The notes under the pieces: model-generated | Databases searched by the model: none | What the model was told of the DNA's origin: nothing | The model's input: only the letters and a program-made list of their open reading frames with translations | Position numbers and translations under genes: made by a program | Assembly (NCBI GenBank): GCA_016213405.1 | Contig: JACRAM010000088.1 | Span: 1 to 64,000, forward strand | Source of the DNA: Bacteroidota bacterium | Lineage (GTDB): Bacteria; Bacteroidota; Bacteroidia; Palsa-948 | Length of the DNA stretch: 64,000 nucleotides | Direction: 5' to 3' | Part shown: in pieces, positions 34,068-41,984 of the stretch | Position numbering within the stretch: position 1 is the first letter of the stretch | Layout of the letters: each line of letters starts with the position of its first letter

Positions 34068-34078
34068 AAAACATTGAA

Positions 34079-34110
34079 TTAGTCATCAGTCATTAGTCAT
34101 TAGTCATTGG
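34079..34110 (-). repeat. Repeat family L (TAGTCATTAGTCAT type) at a gene end
   Basis: Tandem AGTCATCAGTCATTAGTCAT units cover the stop codon of the next gene. Its last codons (PTND and stop) are read from the repeat. Confidence 0.7.
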
Positions 34111-34672
34111 TTGGCGGCATCTTTTCATCTGTTTGCTGCTTTATGGCGAGCATTTCCTTCATTCTGTCTGCTGTTATGCTCTCCCAGAGTTCAGTGGTGA
34201 TTTGCGCGAGTTGATATTGCTCCATTGTTTTCTTTACTGAGGTGGATGGATTGCCATGATTGTGTTTCACGTATTCAGTAATCACGCACACTTCTTGTGT
34301 GCAGTAGTTGCCTAGTATGGTAAGAATAAAGGCAACTCCTTCTGCAATTTCGGGAGCGGCAATGTAATAGTTCTCATAATGCTTATAGAGGAAGTTACCT
34401 TTCACATCTATTTTTGGCGGCTGTGTAAATTCCGCTACATGCTCGAGTGGATTGCTTTTCTCTCTGCGCCCTCTGAGCCACAAGGCATAACAGTGCTTAT
34501 CTCTCAGTTTGCTGAGAATCTTCATCATGGCGGGATGAATAATTTCATCGAGCGATTTTTTGAAAGAAGCAATAAACGTGTTTTGCACGCGCCACACTTT
34601 GCGCTGCGCTTCGTCTTTTTTTTCTTGCTGCTCCTTCTGGGAGTTAAAGAAGTTGTCTAATTCGTTTGGCAT
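34100..34672 (-). CDS. Hypothetical protein, 190 residues
   Basis: No family is recognised. The N-terminus is charged and probably coiled (FFNSQKEQQEKKDEAQRK). The middle (about 35-130) has a mixed fold with several aromatic residues (YKHYENYYIAAPEIAEGVAFIL), and the C-terminus is helical. There is no signal peptide or transmembrane segment, so it should be cytoplasmic. It is the last of three consecutive minus-strand genes of unknown function (34100-36550) spaced by 162 and 15 bases. Its final residues come from a repeat, so the original C-terminus may have been different. Confidence 0.75.
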   Translation of the reverse strand: MPNELDNFFNSQKEQQEKKDEAQRKVWRVQNTFIASFKKSLDEIIHPAMMKILSKLRDKHCYALWLRGRREKSNPLEHVAEFTQPPKIDVKGNFLYKHYENYYIAAPEIAEGVAFILTILGNYCTQEVCVITEYVKHNHGNPSTSVKKTMEQYQLAQITTELWESITADRMKEMLAIKQQTDEKMPPTND

Positions 34673-34834
34673 GGTGAAGTGAAGTTGGTTGCTCCGTCCC
34701 TAAAGACAACCGTAGGTTGCGACCAAAGGTCAGGAGTTTGGTTTATGTTTGTTTTATTTTTCATTTGCTGTTTGCCTTTCACCCTTTTGGGTTTCCGTCC
34801 CTATGGGAAGGGCTGGGGCATTTGTCTTTTAGCA
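34673..34834. repeat. Intergenic repeats between two hypothetical genes
   Basis: The 162-base gap holds two small palindromes, AACCGTAGGTT and GACCAAAGGTC (about 34705-34735). It also holds a partial family A copy at 34797-34820 (GTCCCTATGGGAAGGGCTGG). No gene was seen. Confidence 0.55.
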
Positions 34835-35350
34835 TCAGTTAATCAAACTCTCGTATAGCGCGAGTATTTCATCAAAACGGTTTTTGCAGTTATCAATGCG
34901 CTGGCGCACGGTGCTGAATTTCTCTTGCAGGGGTTTTAATTTATCTTCCAGTTGGCAGGTGAGTTTTTCTGACGCTTCTTTATTATTCTTCTGGCGGGAA
35001 AGATTTAATAAGTCCTTTTCAAGTGTGCGCCCGAAATTATAAATATCCTCCATCATGGGTTTGCTCTCATAGATGAGTTCTTTGAACAGGGGCAGATGTT
35101 CTTTTGTTTTCTCAGCCATAGCATCCAATACGTTCCATCTTTTTTCCAGTTCTGCTTTAGGCACAAGGTTTTCTTTTTTCAGTTCAAGGTATTGGTTGTT
35201 CATGGCAATGAACTTAGGAAAATAGGGTTCGCTGCGCTCGCAATACTCATGAATTTCTGTTTCCATATCTTGCGTATCGTTATGCATTTTTTCATAGGCG
35301 TATCCTACTTTATTAATTCTTTTTTCAACGGATGGATTAAAATTGGACAT
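34835..35350 (-). CDS. Hypothetical coiled-coil protein, 171 residues
   Basis: The protein is almost entirely alpha-helical by composition (Glu, Lys, Leu-rich, for example EKRWNVLDAMAEKTKEHL and KLTCQLEDKLKPLQEKF) and has no signal peptide. No conserved motif is recognised. It lies 15 bases downstream of the 394-residue unknown gene on the same strand, so the two are probably co-transcribed and may interact. Confidence 0.75.
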   Translation of the reverse strand: MSNFNPSVEKRINKVGYAYEKMHNDTQDMETEIHEYCERSEPYFPKFIAMNNQYLELKKENLVPKAELEKRWNVLDAMAEKTKEHLPLFKELIYESKPMMEDIYNFGRTLEKDLLNLSRQKNNKEASEKLTCQLEDKLKPLQEKFSTVRQRIDNCKNRFDEILALYESLIN

Positions 35351-35365
35351 GGGTTTGTGATTGAT

Positions 35366-36550
35366 TTAAAAGTTTAAGTTTCTTGGCTCTGCGTTAAGTT
35401 CTCTGCCGTGAAGGATATTCTCCATCCATATCCCGCGGGTGCTGTCTTTTGACGGATGCGGCTCCGCTTCCATATCTTCGGTGATGAAGCCGAGTTCCGT
35501 CTTTTGCAGATATTCTTCATGCGCGCGGGGCAGCAGTTCGGCTATCACATCGGCATCGTAGCGTTTGGCGGTTTCTAAAATCGCCTCGCGCCAATCCATC
35601 CCGAAGGAAATGGTTATTTCTTTTTCGGCATTGAGCAGGGTTTCTATTGCCTCTTTCAACTCGTCATCGTCATCAATATATTTTCTTCCTTTATGATGAT
35701 AGGCGTTGTAGCAGTTGCGAACGTGCCGCGCTTCAAACTGCGAAATAAATTCTTCTAACGTTTCGCCATGAGAGCGGAGAGAGGGTTTTTTTTCATCCTC
35801 GCTTTTTGCCGCTTCGCGCTCTTTCGATTTTTCCATACCGGGTTTGTGATGAAGGTTAAGATAAAAGTCCTCTTTCTCTCCGCGGATGTTGGGCAGGGTA
35901 AGAAGGATGCCCATTCCTGTTCTTGAATTATGAAAGTCATACCACTCGGGCATGTAAAAAGTATCTTCGTCCTGCTGATATTCTTCTTTGATGTTTTCGT
36001 AATCCTGCCATTGCGTATCTAAAAATCCACCAAACCATTCATCCATCTCCACATTATTGCTGTGCAGATACTGTATGTAGATTTCCACTTCCTCCATAGT
36101 TACCGCAGGCAGAAAGGGGCAGTTATGAATATGATGCTCCCAATAATCAAAGTCATAACAGATTTCTACTCCATCAAGTTTAATTTGCTCTGCCCGCCAT
36201 TTGCACTGAAGGTCGAAAAGTTTTTTCTGCTGAATTTCAAAGAAGCAATGTTCCGCCTTGGTATAATAATGGAGTTTGTGTTTCTCGTCCCGCTCAAACA
36301 TCCACGAGCCATGCTCAAGCCATCTTATTTTGTCTGCGGGATAATCCCCGATAAAATCTTCCACACTGCGGGAATTAAATTTTTCGAAGAAGGGTTTGTA
36401 ACGCGGATTGGTGCGAAGGTCGGCTTCAATTTCTAATTTCATTTTCGCTTCCTCCTTCTCTTTCTGCTTCTCTTTTTCCAATTCTTCCTTATATCTCTTT
36501 TCTATACGGCTTTCTTCTTCGCTGGGTTCGGGTTTGTTTTCTTCTGACAT
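35366..36550 (-). CDS. Hypothetical protein, 394 residues
   Basis: No family is recognised. The first 45 residues are highly charged (EKRYKEELEKEKQKEKEEAK). A central region of about 60-250 is rich in aromatic and acidic residues (YDFDYWEHHIHNCPF, EWFGGFLDTQWQDYENIKEEY). About 265-310 includes ARHVRNCYNAYHHKG. The C-terminal part is helical. The protein is soluble by appearance. It is the first gene of the three-gene unknown set and is preceded by a 135-base AT-rich repeat region that separates it from the E1 dehydrogenase gene. Confidence 0.75.
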   Translation of the reverse strand: MSEENKPEPSEEESRIEKRYKEELEKEKQKEKEEAKMKLEIEADLRTNPRYKPFFEKFNSRSVEDFIGDYPADKIRWLEHGSWMFERDEKHKLHYYTKAEHCFFEIQQKKLFDLQCKWRAEQIKLDGVEICYDFDYWEHHIHNCPFLPAVTMEEVEIYIQYLHSNNVEMDEWFGGFLDTQWQDYENIKEEYQQDEDTFYMPEWYDFHNSRTGMGILLTLPNIRGEKEDFYLNLHHKPGMEKSKEREAAKSEDEKKPSLRSHGETLEEFISQFEARHVRNCYNAYHHKGRKYIDDDDELKEAIETLLNAEKEITISFGMDWREAILETAKRYDADVIAELLPRAHEEYLQKTELGFITEDMEAEPHPSKDSTRGIWMENILHGRELNAEPRNLNF

Positions 36551-36559
36551 GGTAATAAA

Positions 36560-36700
36560 GCGTAATGCTACTATACTAATGCGTACTAATGAAACGAATA
36601 ATACAAATGAATACTAATAATCATTCGTATATTAGTATGATTAGTTTCATTAGTATTCATTTGTATATTGGCATTATATTATTCATTAGTAATTCAACAA
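36560..36700. repeat. AT-rich inverted repeat family H (ATTAGTATTCATTTGTATATT type)
   Basis: Units such as CATTAGTATTCATTTGTATA and their reverse complements (ACAAATGAATACTAATAATC) form a long imperfect hairpin between two minus-strand genes. The repeat covers the stop codon of the E1 dehydrogenase gene. The region otherwise shows no gene. Confidence 0.7.
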
Positions 36701-38938
36701 CTCCTCCATCACCTTCGCCACTTTATCTGCATTGGGAAGCATCGTGGCTTCAAGAGTTGAGTTCAGCGGAATGGCGGGAAGATTTTCTGAACCGATAACA
36801 CGCACGGGAGCATCCATGTATTCAAAACATTTTTCTGAAATCAATCCCGCCAGCGCCTGTGCGAAAGAATTAGGAACGGGTTCTTCCGTCACCACCAAAC
36901 AGCGCGAATGTTTTTTCACCGATTCAAAAACAGTTTTTTCATCCAGCGGAACAAGCGTGCGCAAATCTATAATCTCAACTCTGTTTGGAAATTTTTTAGA
37001 AGCGTTCTTCGCCCAATAAACTCCCATGCCGTAGGTAATCACAGTAAGAGTCACTTGCTTCTGGCTGCTGGCTGCTGGCGGTTTGCCAGTTGCCAGTTGC
37101 CAGTTGCCAGTCGCTTCTTGAACAACACGTGCTTTACCAAACGGAATAATATAGTCTTCGGAAGGTTCTACCGTCTTCGCATCTTCCGTTCCTTTTATTT
37201 TGCTCCAGTAAAGTCCTTTGTGTTCGAGAATCACGCAGGGGTTGGGGTCGTAGTAAGCAGATTTGATAAGCCCTTTCAAATCAGCGCCCGTGGATGGATA
37301 CGCAACTTTTATTCCGCGGATGTTTGTAACAATACTTTCCACCGATGAAGAATGATACGGACCACCGCTTCCATACGCGCCAACCGGAACACGGAGAATC
37401 ATGCTCACAGGATATTTTCCGTTGGTGAGATAGCACGAGCGAGCAACTTCTGTGAACAATTGATTTAATCCGGGCCAGATATAATCTGCGAACTGAACTT
37501 CAACGATTGGTTTTAAACCAACTGCACTCATTCCAACAGTGCTTCCGACAATAAACGCTTCTTGTATCGGAGTATTGAAAACCCGTTCATCACCAAATTT
37601 TTGTGCCAGTGTTGCCGCTTCGCGGAAAACTCCGCCCAATCTTTTTCCTACATCTTGCCCGTAGAGCAAACACTCTTTGTGCTTCTCCATCAACTCGCGA
37701 ATGGCGAAGAGCGCGCAGTCAACCATCACGACTTTTGATTCAGGATTTGGGATTAAGGAATTAGGATTTGAAATCCCTAATCCTAAATCCTTATTCCTTA
37801 ATTCTTTTTTCGGTTCACGTTCTCCTTTTTCTTCGGTGATGGGAGTGGGCGCAAAATCATGCGTGAATAAATCTTCAGGTCGGGGGTCTTCTGCAGTCTT
37901 TGCTTGCTCATAATCTTCTTCTACTCTCTTCTTTGCGCGTTCTTCAATCTCATTTAACTCATCTTTATCAAATCCAATCACAATCAATTTATTTCTGAAT
38001 CTCGGGAACGGATCACGCTTTTGTTGTTCTTCCAAATCTTCCCTGTACCATTCCTTGCGAACGCCTGATGTGTGATGGTTGAGCAAAGGAACTTTCGCGT
38101 GAATCAAAAACGGTCTGCGCTCTTTGCGGATGATTTCAATGACTTCTTTTATTGTTTCATAACATCTGAAAAAATCTGTCCCGTCAATGCTTCGTGTTTC
38201 CAAACCGTGAAACCCCAGCGCAAACTCACGGGCATCCTGCGCACGGATTTCTTTTGAGTGCGCGGAAATATCCCAATCATTATCCTGCACAAAATAAAGT
38301 ATCGGCAATTTTTTCAACACCGCCATCTGAAATGCTTCTGATACTTCTCCTTCGGTGATGGAGCCATCGCCCAACGAACAAACCACTACTGGTTTCTGGC
38401 TGCTGGTTTCTGGCTGCTGGCTAGCTGCAAGTTGCAAGTCGCCAGAAGCATCATCTTGCATTACTTTTTCTATATATTGAATCCCCATAGCTACACCGGT
38501 CGTGGGAATTGCCTGCATTCCCGTTGCGGAAGACTGATGTGGAATTTTTGGCATGTCATCTCGCTTCAAACTCGGATGAGAATAATAAGTTCTTCCTCCG
38601 GAAAACGGATCATCGCGTTTTGCCATTAACTGTAACATCAATTCGTAAGGAGTCATTCCAATTGCAAGAAGAATGGAATCATCGCGGTAGTAAGCCGAAA
38701 GCCAATCCTGCGGTTTGAGCTGTAATCCTAATGCAAGCTGAACCGCTTCGTGCCCGCGTGAAGTGGCGTGAACATATTTGGAAGTAAATTGGGAATTCTT
38801 CTCGTAAATCTCAGTCATACTCTTTGCCGTGCACATCAATTCAAACGCACGAAGAAGTATTTCCTCAGGAATACCTGCCCGTTCCGCAGGCGGGTCAGAA
38901 GAAATTTTTCTTTTATTATTTGTTTGAGATTCCGGCAT
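36686..38938 (-). CDS. 2-oxo acid dehydrogenase E1, alpha-beta fusion (branched-chain type)
   Basis: This TPP enzyme is the decarboxylating E1 of a branched-chain-type 2-oxo acid dehydrogenase complex. The alpha half (about residues 20-370) has the TPP/Mg motif CSLGDGSITEGEVSEAFQMA with a downstream DNDWDIS. The beta half (about 405-750) has YGQDVGKRLGGVFREA, NTPIQEAFIVGSTVGMSAVG and VPVGAYGSGGPYHSSSVES. Alpha-beta fusion is usual in Bacteroidota. Three repeats are inserted in frame: family C near residues 163-182 (DLQLAASQQPETSSQK) and 609-626 (NWQLATGKPPAASSQK), and family B in the alpha-beta linker near 379-401 (NKDLGLGISNPNSLIPN). All fall in probable surface loops. Co-located E2 and E3 are not seen. 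Confidence 0.93.
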   Translation of the reverse strand: MPESQTNNKRKISSDPPAERAGIPEEILLRAFELMCTAKSMTEIYEKNSQFTSKYVHATSRGHEAVQLALGLQLKPQDWLSAYYRDDSILLAIGMTPYELMLQLMAKRDDPFSGGRTYYSHPSLKRDDMPKIPHQSSATGMQAIPTTGVAMGIQYIEKVMQDDASGDLQLAASQQPETSSQKPVVVCSLGDGSITEGEVSEAFQMAVLKKLPILYFVQDNDWDISAHSKEIRAQDAREFALGFHGLETRSIDGTDFFRCYETIKEVIEIIRKERRPFLIHAKVPLLNHHTSGVRKEWYREDLEEQQKRDPFPRFRNKLIVIGFDKDELNEIEERAKKRVEEDYEQAKTAEDPRPEDLFTHDFAPTPITEEKGEREPKKELRNKDLGLGISNPNSLIPNPESKVVMVDCALFAIRELMEKHKECLLYGQDVGKRLGGVFREAATLAQKFGDERVFNTPIQEAFIVGSTVGMSAVGLKPIVEVQFADYIWPGLNQLFTEVARSCYLTNGKYPVSMILRVPVGAYGSGGPYHSSSVESIVTNIRGIKVAYPSTGADLKGLIKSAYYDPNPCVILEHKGLYWSKIKGTEDAKTVEPSEDYIIPFGKARVVQEATGNWQLATGKPPAASSQKQVTLTVITYGMGVYWAKNASKKFPNRVEIIDLRTLVPLDEKTVFESVKKHSRCLVVTEEPVPNSFAQALAGLISEKCFEYMDAPVRVIGSENLPAIPLNSTLEATMLPNADKVAKVMEELLNY
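37060..37113 (-). repeat. Repeat family C (GGCAACTGGCAACTGG type), in frame in E1 beta
   Basis: GCTGCTGGCTGCTGG and three GCCAGTT units are translated on the minus strand as GNWQLATGKPPAASSQK. Confidence 0.8.
37741..37804. repeat. Repeat family B, in frame in the E1 alpha-beta linker
   Basis: GGGATTAAGGAATTAGGATT and AATCCTAAATCCTTATTCC form an inverted repeat. It is translated on the minus strand as LRNKDLGLGISNPNSLIPN. Confidence 0.85.
38391..38448 (-). repeat. Repeat family C, in frame in E1 alpha
   Basis: GGTTTCTGGCTGCTGG repeats and GCAAGTTGCAAGTCGCC are translated as GDLQLAASQQPETSSQK beside the TPP motif. Confidence 0.8.
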
Positions 38939-39004
38939 GATGAACAGAGCGTAAAAATAATCTTTCCCGCATAAATCTATCTATCTAAAAGAGAAATAAA
39001 TTTC

Positions 39005-39012
39005 TATTTTTG
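39005..39012 (+). promoter_or_regulatory. Putative -7 promoter element for the DPP III gene
   Basis: TATTTTTG is an exact match to TAnnTTTG, 29 bases before the ATG at 39042. No TTG at -33 spacing was found. Confidence 0.45.
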
Positions 39013-39041
39013 CCGACCACTAAAATCTCTAATTACACTTT

Positions 39042-41126
39042 ATGAAACTCATTCAACTCTTTGCTCTCATTACAGCCATCGTTTCATTATCTTCCTGCGG
39101 AAATAACGGGGAGAAAAAATCTTCCGAAGGAACAAATAAAGATTCTGTTGCTGTTGTTCCTGACACTTTTAAATATCAAACCGACCAGTTTGCTGATATA
39201 CGTGTTTTGAGATATAAAATTCCGGGCTTTGAAGAGTTATCACCCAAACAAAAAGAACTTCTTTATTATCTGACAGAAGCTGCTCTTGCAGGGAAAGATA
39301 TTATCTGGGATCAGAATTATAAATACAACCTCACGGTGAGAAAAACTTTGGAGACCATTGTTTCTTCTTACAAAGGCGATAAAAATACTGACGACTGGAA
39401 AAAATTTATGGTGTATGCCAAGCGCGTGTGGTTCTCCAACGGAATTCATCATCACTATGCCAGCAACAAAATTCTTCCGGAAATTTCTGCAGACTATTTT
39501 TCAGATTTAGTTAAGAATTCAGATGCCTCGGCTCTTCCCGTGAATCAAGGGGAGAATGTAGATGCATTCATTAAGCGCATCACTCCTATCATCTTCGACC
39601 CGAAAGTTGCCCCTAAAAGAGTAAACCTCGATTCGAAAATGGATTTGGTTTCGTCTTCCGCTACTAATTTCTATGAAGGTGTGAATGAGAAAGAGGTGAC
39701 TGCTTTCTACAAAGCAATGAACAAGCCCGATGATAAAACTCCTGTTTCTTACGGGCTGAATTCAAAAGTGGTGAAAGAAAACGGAAAGCTGGTGGAAAAA
39801 GTCTGGAAGGTTGGCGGAATGTATTCGGCTGCGCTGGAAAAAATTGTTTACTGGCTGGAAAAAGCAAGTGTCGTTGCTGAAAATGGCGCGCAGAAAAAAG
39901 CGCTCGACCTTCTGATTGAATATTACAAAACCGGAGACCTGAAAAAGTTTGATGAATACAGTATTGCATGGGTAGCTGATACTGAATCTGCCATTGATGT
40001 GGTGAACGGATACATTGAAGTGTATGGCGATCCTCTGGGAAGAAAAGGAAGTTACGAGTCAACCGTTTCAGTGAAAGACATGGAAGCGAGCAAGCGCATT
40101 GCTGCCATTGGCGGTCAGGCGCAATGGTTTGAAGATAATTCTACTCTCATGCCGGATCATAAAAAGAAGAACGTGAAAGGAATTTCAGCAAAGGTGATTA
40201 CAGTTGTTCAGGAAACGGGTGATGCCGCTCCCACTACTCCCATCGGAATTAATCTTCCGAATGCCAACTGGATTCGCCAGGAGCACGGATCAAAATCTGT
40301 CAGCCTGGGAAATATTGTTTACGCTTATGAAAAAGCAAAATCTCCAGGACTCATCAACGAGTTTTATATTAAAGAAGACATGAACAAGCGTGTGAAAGAG
40401 TTTGGCGCTCTTGCCGGGGCACTTCACACGGATATGCACGAAGTGATCGGTCACGCATCAGGACAAATTAATCCCGGAGTTGGCGATCCAAGTGAAACAT
40501 TGAAAAACTATGCGAATGCACTGGAAGAAGGAAGAGCCGACTTAGTTGCCCTCTATTATATTTTAGATAATAAGCTAATTGACATTGGCGTGATGCCTTC
40601 GCTGGAATGCGGAAAAGCTGAATACGATAATTACATCACCAACGGCTTGATGGTGCAACTCGCCCGCCTGAAACCGGGAGAGCAGATTGAAGAAGCTCAT
40701 ATGCGCAATCGCCAGATGATTGCCGGATGGGCATATGAAAAAGGGAAAAAAGATAACGTGATCGAACGCAAGAAAACTGATGACGGCAGAACTTATTTTG
40801 TAATTAATGATTATGATAAGCTTCGCACGCTCTTTGGAGAACTTTTAAAAGAAGTTCAGCGCGTGAAATCAGAAGGTGATTATGAAGCAGGAAAAAATCT
40901 TATTGAAAATTACGGAGTGAAAGTTGACGAAGAGTTGCATAAAGAAGTTTTAGATAGATACAATAAAGTCGGAATCGCTCCATACGCAGGATTCATTCAG
41001 CCGAAATTAGTCCCTGTGATGGAGGGAGATAAAATTGTGGATGTGAAAGTTGAATATCCTTCTGACTTTGTGGAACAGATGCTGGAGTTTGGAAAGAAAT
41101 ATGCGCTTCTGCCGACAGTGAATTAA
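39042..41126 (+). CDS. Dipeptidyl-peptidase III (M49 family) lipoprotein
   Basis: DPP III is a zinc peptidase that removes dipeptides from peptide N-termini. The 694-residue protein has the M49 zinc motif HEVIGH (HExxxH) near residue 466 and the second motif EEGRADLVAL near residue 502. The N-terminus is a lipoprotein signal (LITAIVSLSSC then GNNGEKKSS), so it should be periplasmic or surface-anchored. It is monocistronic and converges on the enoyl-CoA hydratase gene, with two family A hairpins in the gap. Confidence 0.93.
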   Translation: MKLIQLFALITAIVSLSSCGNNGEKKSSEGTNKDSVAVVPDTFKYQTDQFADIRVLRYKIPGFEELSPKQKELLYYLTEAALAGKDIIWDQNYKYNLTVRKTLETIVSSYKGDKNTDDWKKFMVYAKRVWFSNGIHHHYASNKILPEISADYFSDLVKNSDASALPVNQGENVDAFIKRITPIIFDPKVAPKRVNLDSKMDLVSSSATNFYEGVNEKEVTAFYKAMNKPDDKTPVSYGLNSKVVKENGKLVEKVWKVGGMYSAALEKIVYWLEKASVVAENGAQKKALDLLIEYYKTGDLKKFDEYSIAWVADTESAIDVVNGYIEVYGDPLGRKGSYESTVSVKDMEASKRIAAIGGQAQWFEDNSTLMPDHKKKNVKGISAKVITVVQETGDAAPTTPIGINLPNANWIRQEHGSKSVSLGNIVYAYEKAKSPGLINEFYIKEDMNKRVKEFGALAGALHTDMHEVIGHASGQINPGVGDPSETLKNYANALEEGRADLVALYYILDNKLIDIGVMPSLECGKAEYDNYITNGLMVQLARLKPGEQIEEAHMRNRQMIAGWAYEKGKKDNVIERKKTDDGRTYFVINDYDKLRTLFGELLKEVQRVKSEGDYEAGKNLIENYGVKVDEELHKEVLDRYNKVGIAPYAGFIQPKLVPVMEGDKIVDVKVEYPSDFVEQMLEFGKKYALLPTVN

Positions 41127-41133
41127 TAACCGA

Positions 41134-41226
41134 AGCTCATCCTAAATCCTTCCCGAAGGGAAGGACTTTATAATTTATTTTATGGAAATAGTTTCCCCTC
41201 CCTTCGGGAGGGGTCAGGGGTGGGCT
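41134..41226. repeat. Two opposed family A palindromes between convergent genes
   Basis: Copy one (41134-41167) contains CCTTCCC-GAA-GGGAAGG. Copy two (41195-41226, opposite orientation) contains CCCCTCCC-TTC-GGGAGGGG followed by TCAGGGGTGGGCT. The second supplies the stop codon (TGA at 41214-41216) and the last residues AHP of the minus-strand hydratase gene. Together they could serve as a two-way terminator; no long T-run is present. Confidence 0.8.
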
Positions 41227-41975
41227 CTGAATTTTTCAATATACTTCTTTGTGAAATCGGAAAGAACAAGTCTTCCGCTCATTTCAGCGCGTTCCATGAG
41301 AAGTGTATCCCAGTTTTCCGTTCCTTCCCACATAACTTTTTTCAATTGCGTCATTGCCTCTGAACTGCTTTGCGAAAGTTTCTCAGCAAGCGATTGAACT
41401 GCTTTATCTAATTCTTCAATGGAAGGAAAAATATCAGCGTACAAACCTTTTTCACGAGCCCATTCAGCGGTTTTCCATTCAGTGGGGTTTATTGTCAACG
41501 CAGCGAATGCAGCAGTTCCTACTTTTCTTTCCACAGCAGGACCCACTACAAACGGACCAATCCCCAAAGCAAGTTCGCTCAGGCGGACAGAAGCGTCTTT
41601 TATTGCCAGCGTATAATCGCCAGCGGAAGCAAGTCCAACACCACCGCCAACAGTTTTTCCATGCACGCGTACTATCACAAACTTCGGAGCTTTACGAAGT
41701 GCGTTAATGACTAAAGAAAATCCTGAGAAGAATTTTTTTCCTTCTTCAAAATTTTTAATTTCAATTAACTCGTCAAACGAAGCACCTCCGCAAAATGCTT
41801 TTTCACCTTCGCTTTTCAGAATAATAACTTTCGCTTCCGAATTATTTCCGGCAGAAGTAATTTCGTCTGCTAATTTTCTAAGAATTGTTCCCGGTAAAGA
41901 ATTGCTTTGAGGATGAAAAAATGTGACAGTGGCAATTCCGTTCTTGATTGATGACTCTACTTTTCCATTTTTCAT
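41214..41975 (-). CDS. Enoyl-CoA hydratase/isomerase family protein, probably phenylacetate pathway
   Basis: The 253-residue crotonase-fold protein has KAFCGGASFDEL (first oxyanion-hole segment) and VRVHGKTVGGGVGLASAGDYTLA (second). A catalytic glutamate candidate lies in VRLSELALGIGPF. It could act as PaaG (ring isomerisation to oxepin-CoA) or PaaF (hydration), but sequence alone does not tell which. It lies near paaZ in the same orientation, which favours a phenylacetate role. The last three residues and the stop are encoded by a family A repeat. Confidence 0.85.
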   Translation of the reverse strand: MKNGKVESSIKNGIATVTFFHPQSNSLPGTILRKLADEITSAGNNSEAKVIILKSEGEKAFCGGASFDELIEIKNFEEGKKFFSGFSLVINALRKAPKFVIVRVHGKTVGGGVGLASAGDYTLAIKDASVRLSELALGIGPFVVGPAVERKVGTAAFAALTINPTEWKTAEWAREKGLYADIFPSIEELDKAVQSLAEKLSQSSSEAMTQLKKVMWEGTENWDTLLMERAEMSGRLVLSDFTKKYIEKFRAHP

Positions 41976-41984
41976 GTTAATACA

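Noticed and set aside
33660-34077. Two overlapping plus-strand reading frames over the minisatellite as genes
   Set aside because: They stay open because the repeat unit is a multiple of three. Neither has a start context, a known domain or consistent codon use.
35366-36550. Toxin-antitoxin or known defence system for the three unknown genes
   Set aside because: No nuclease, ATPase or DNA-binding motif could be recognised, so no such function is claimed.
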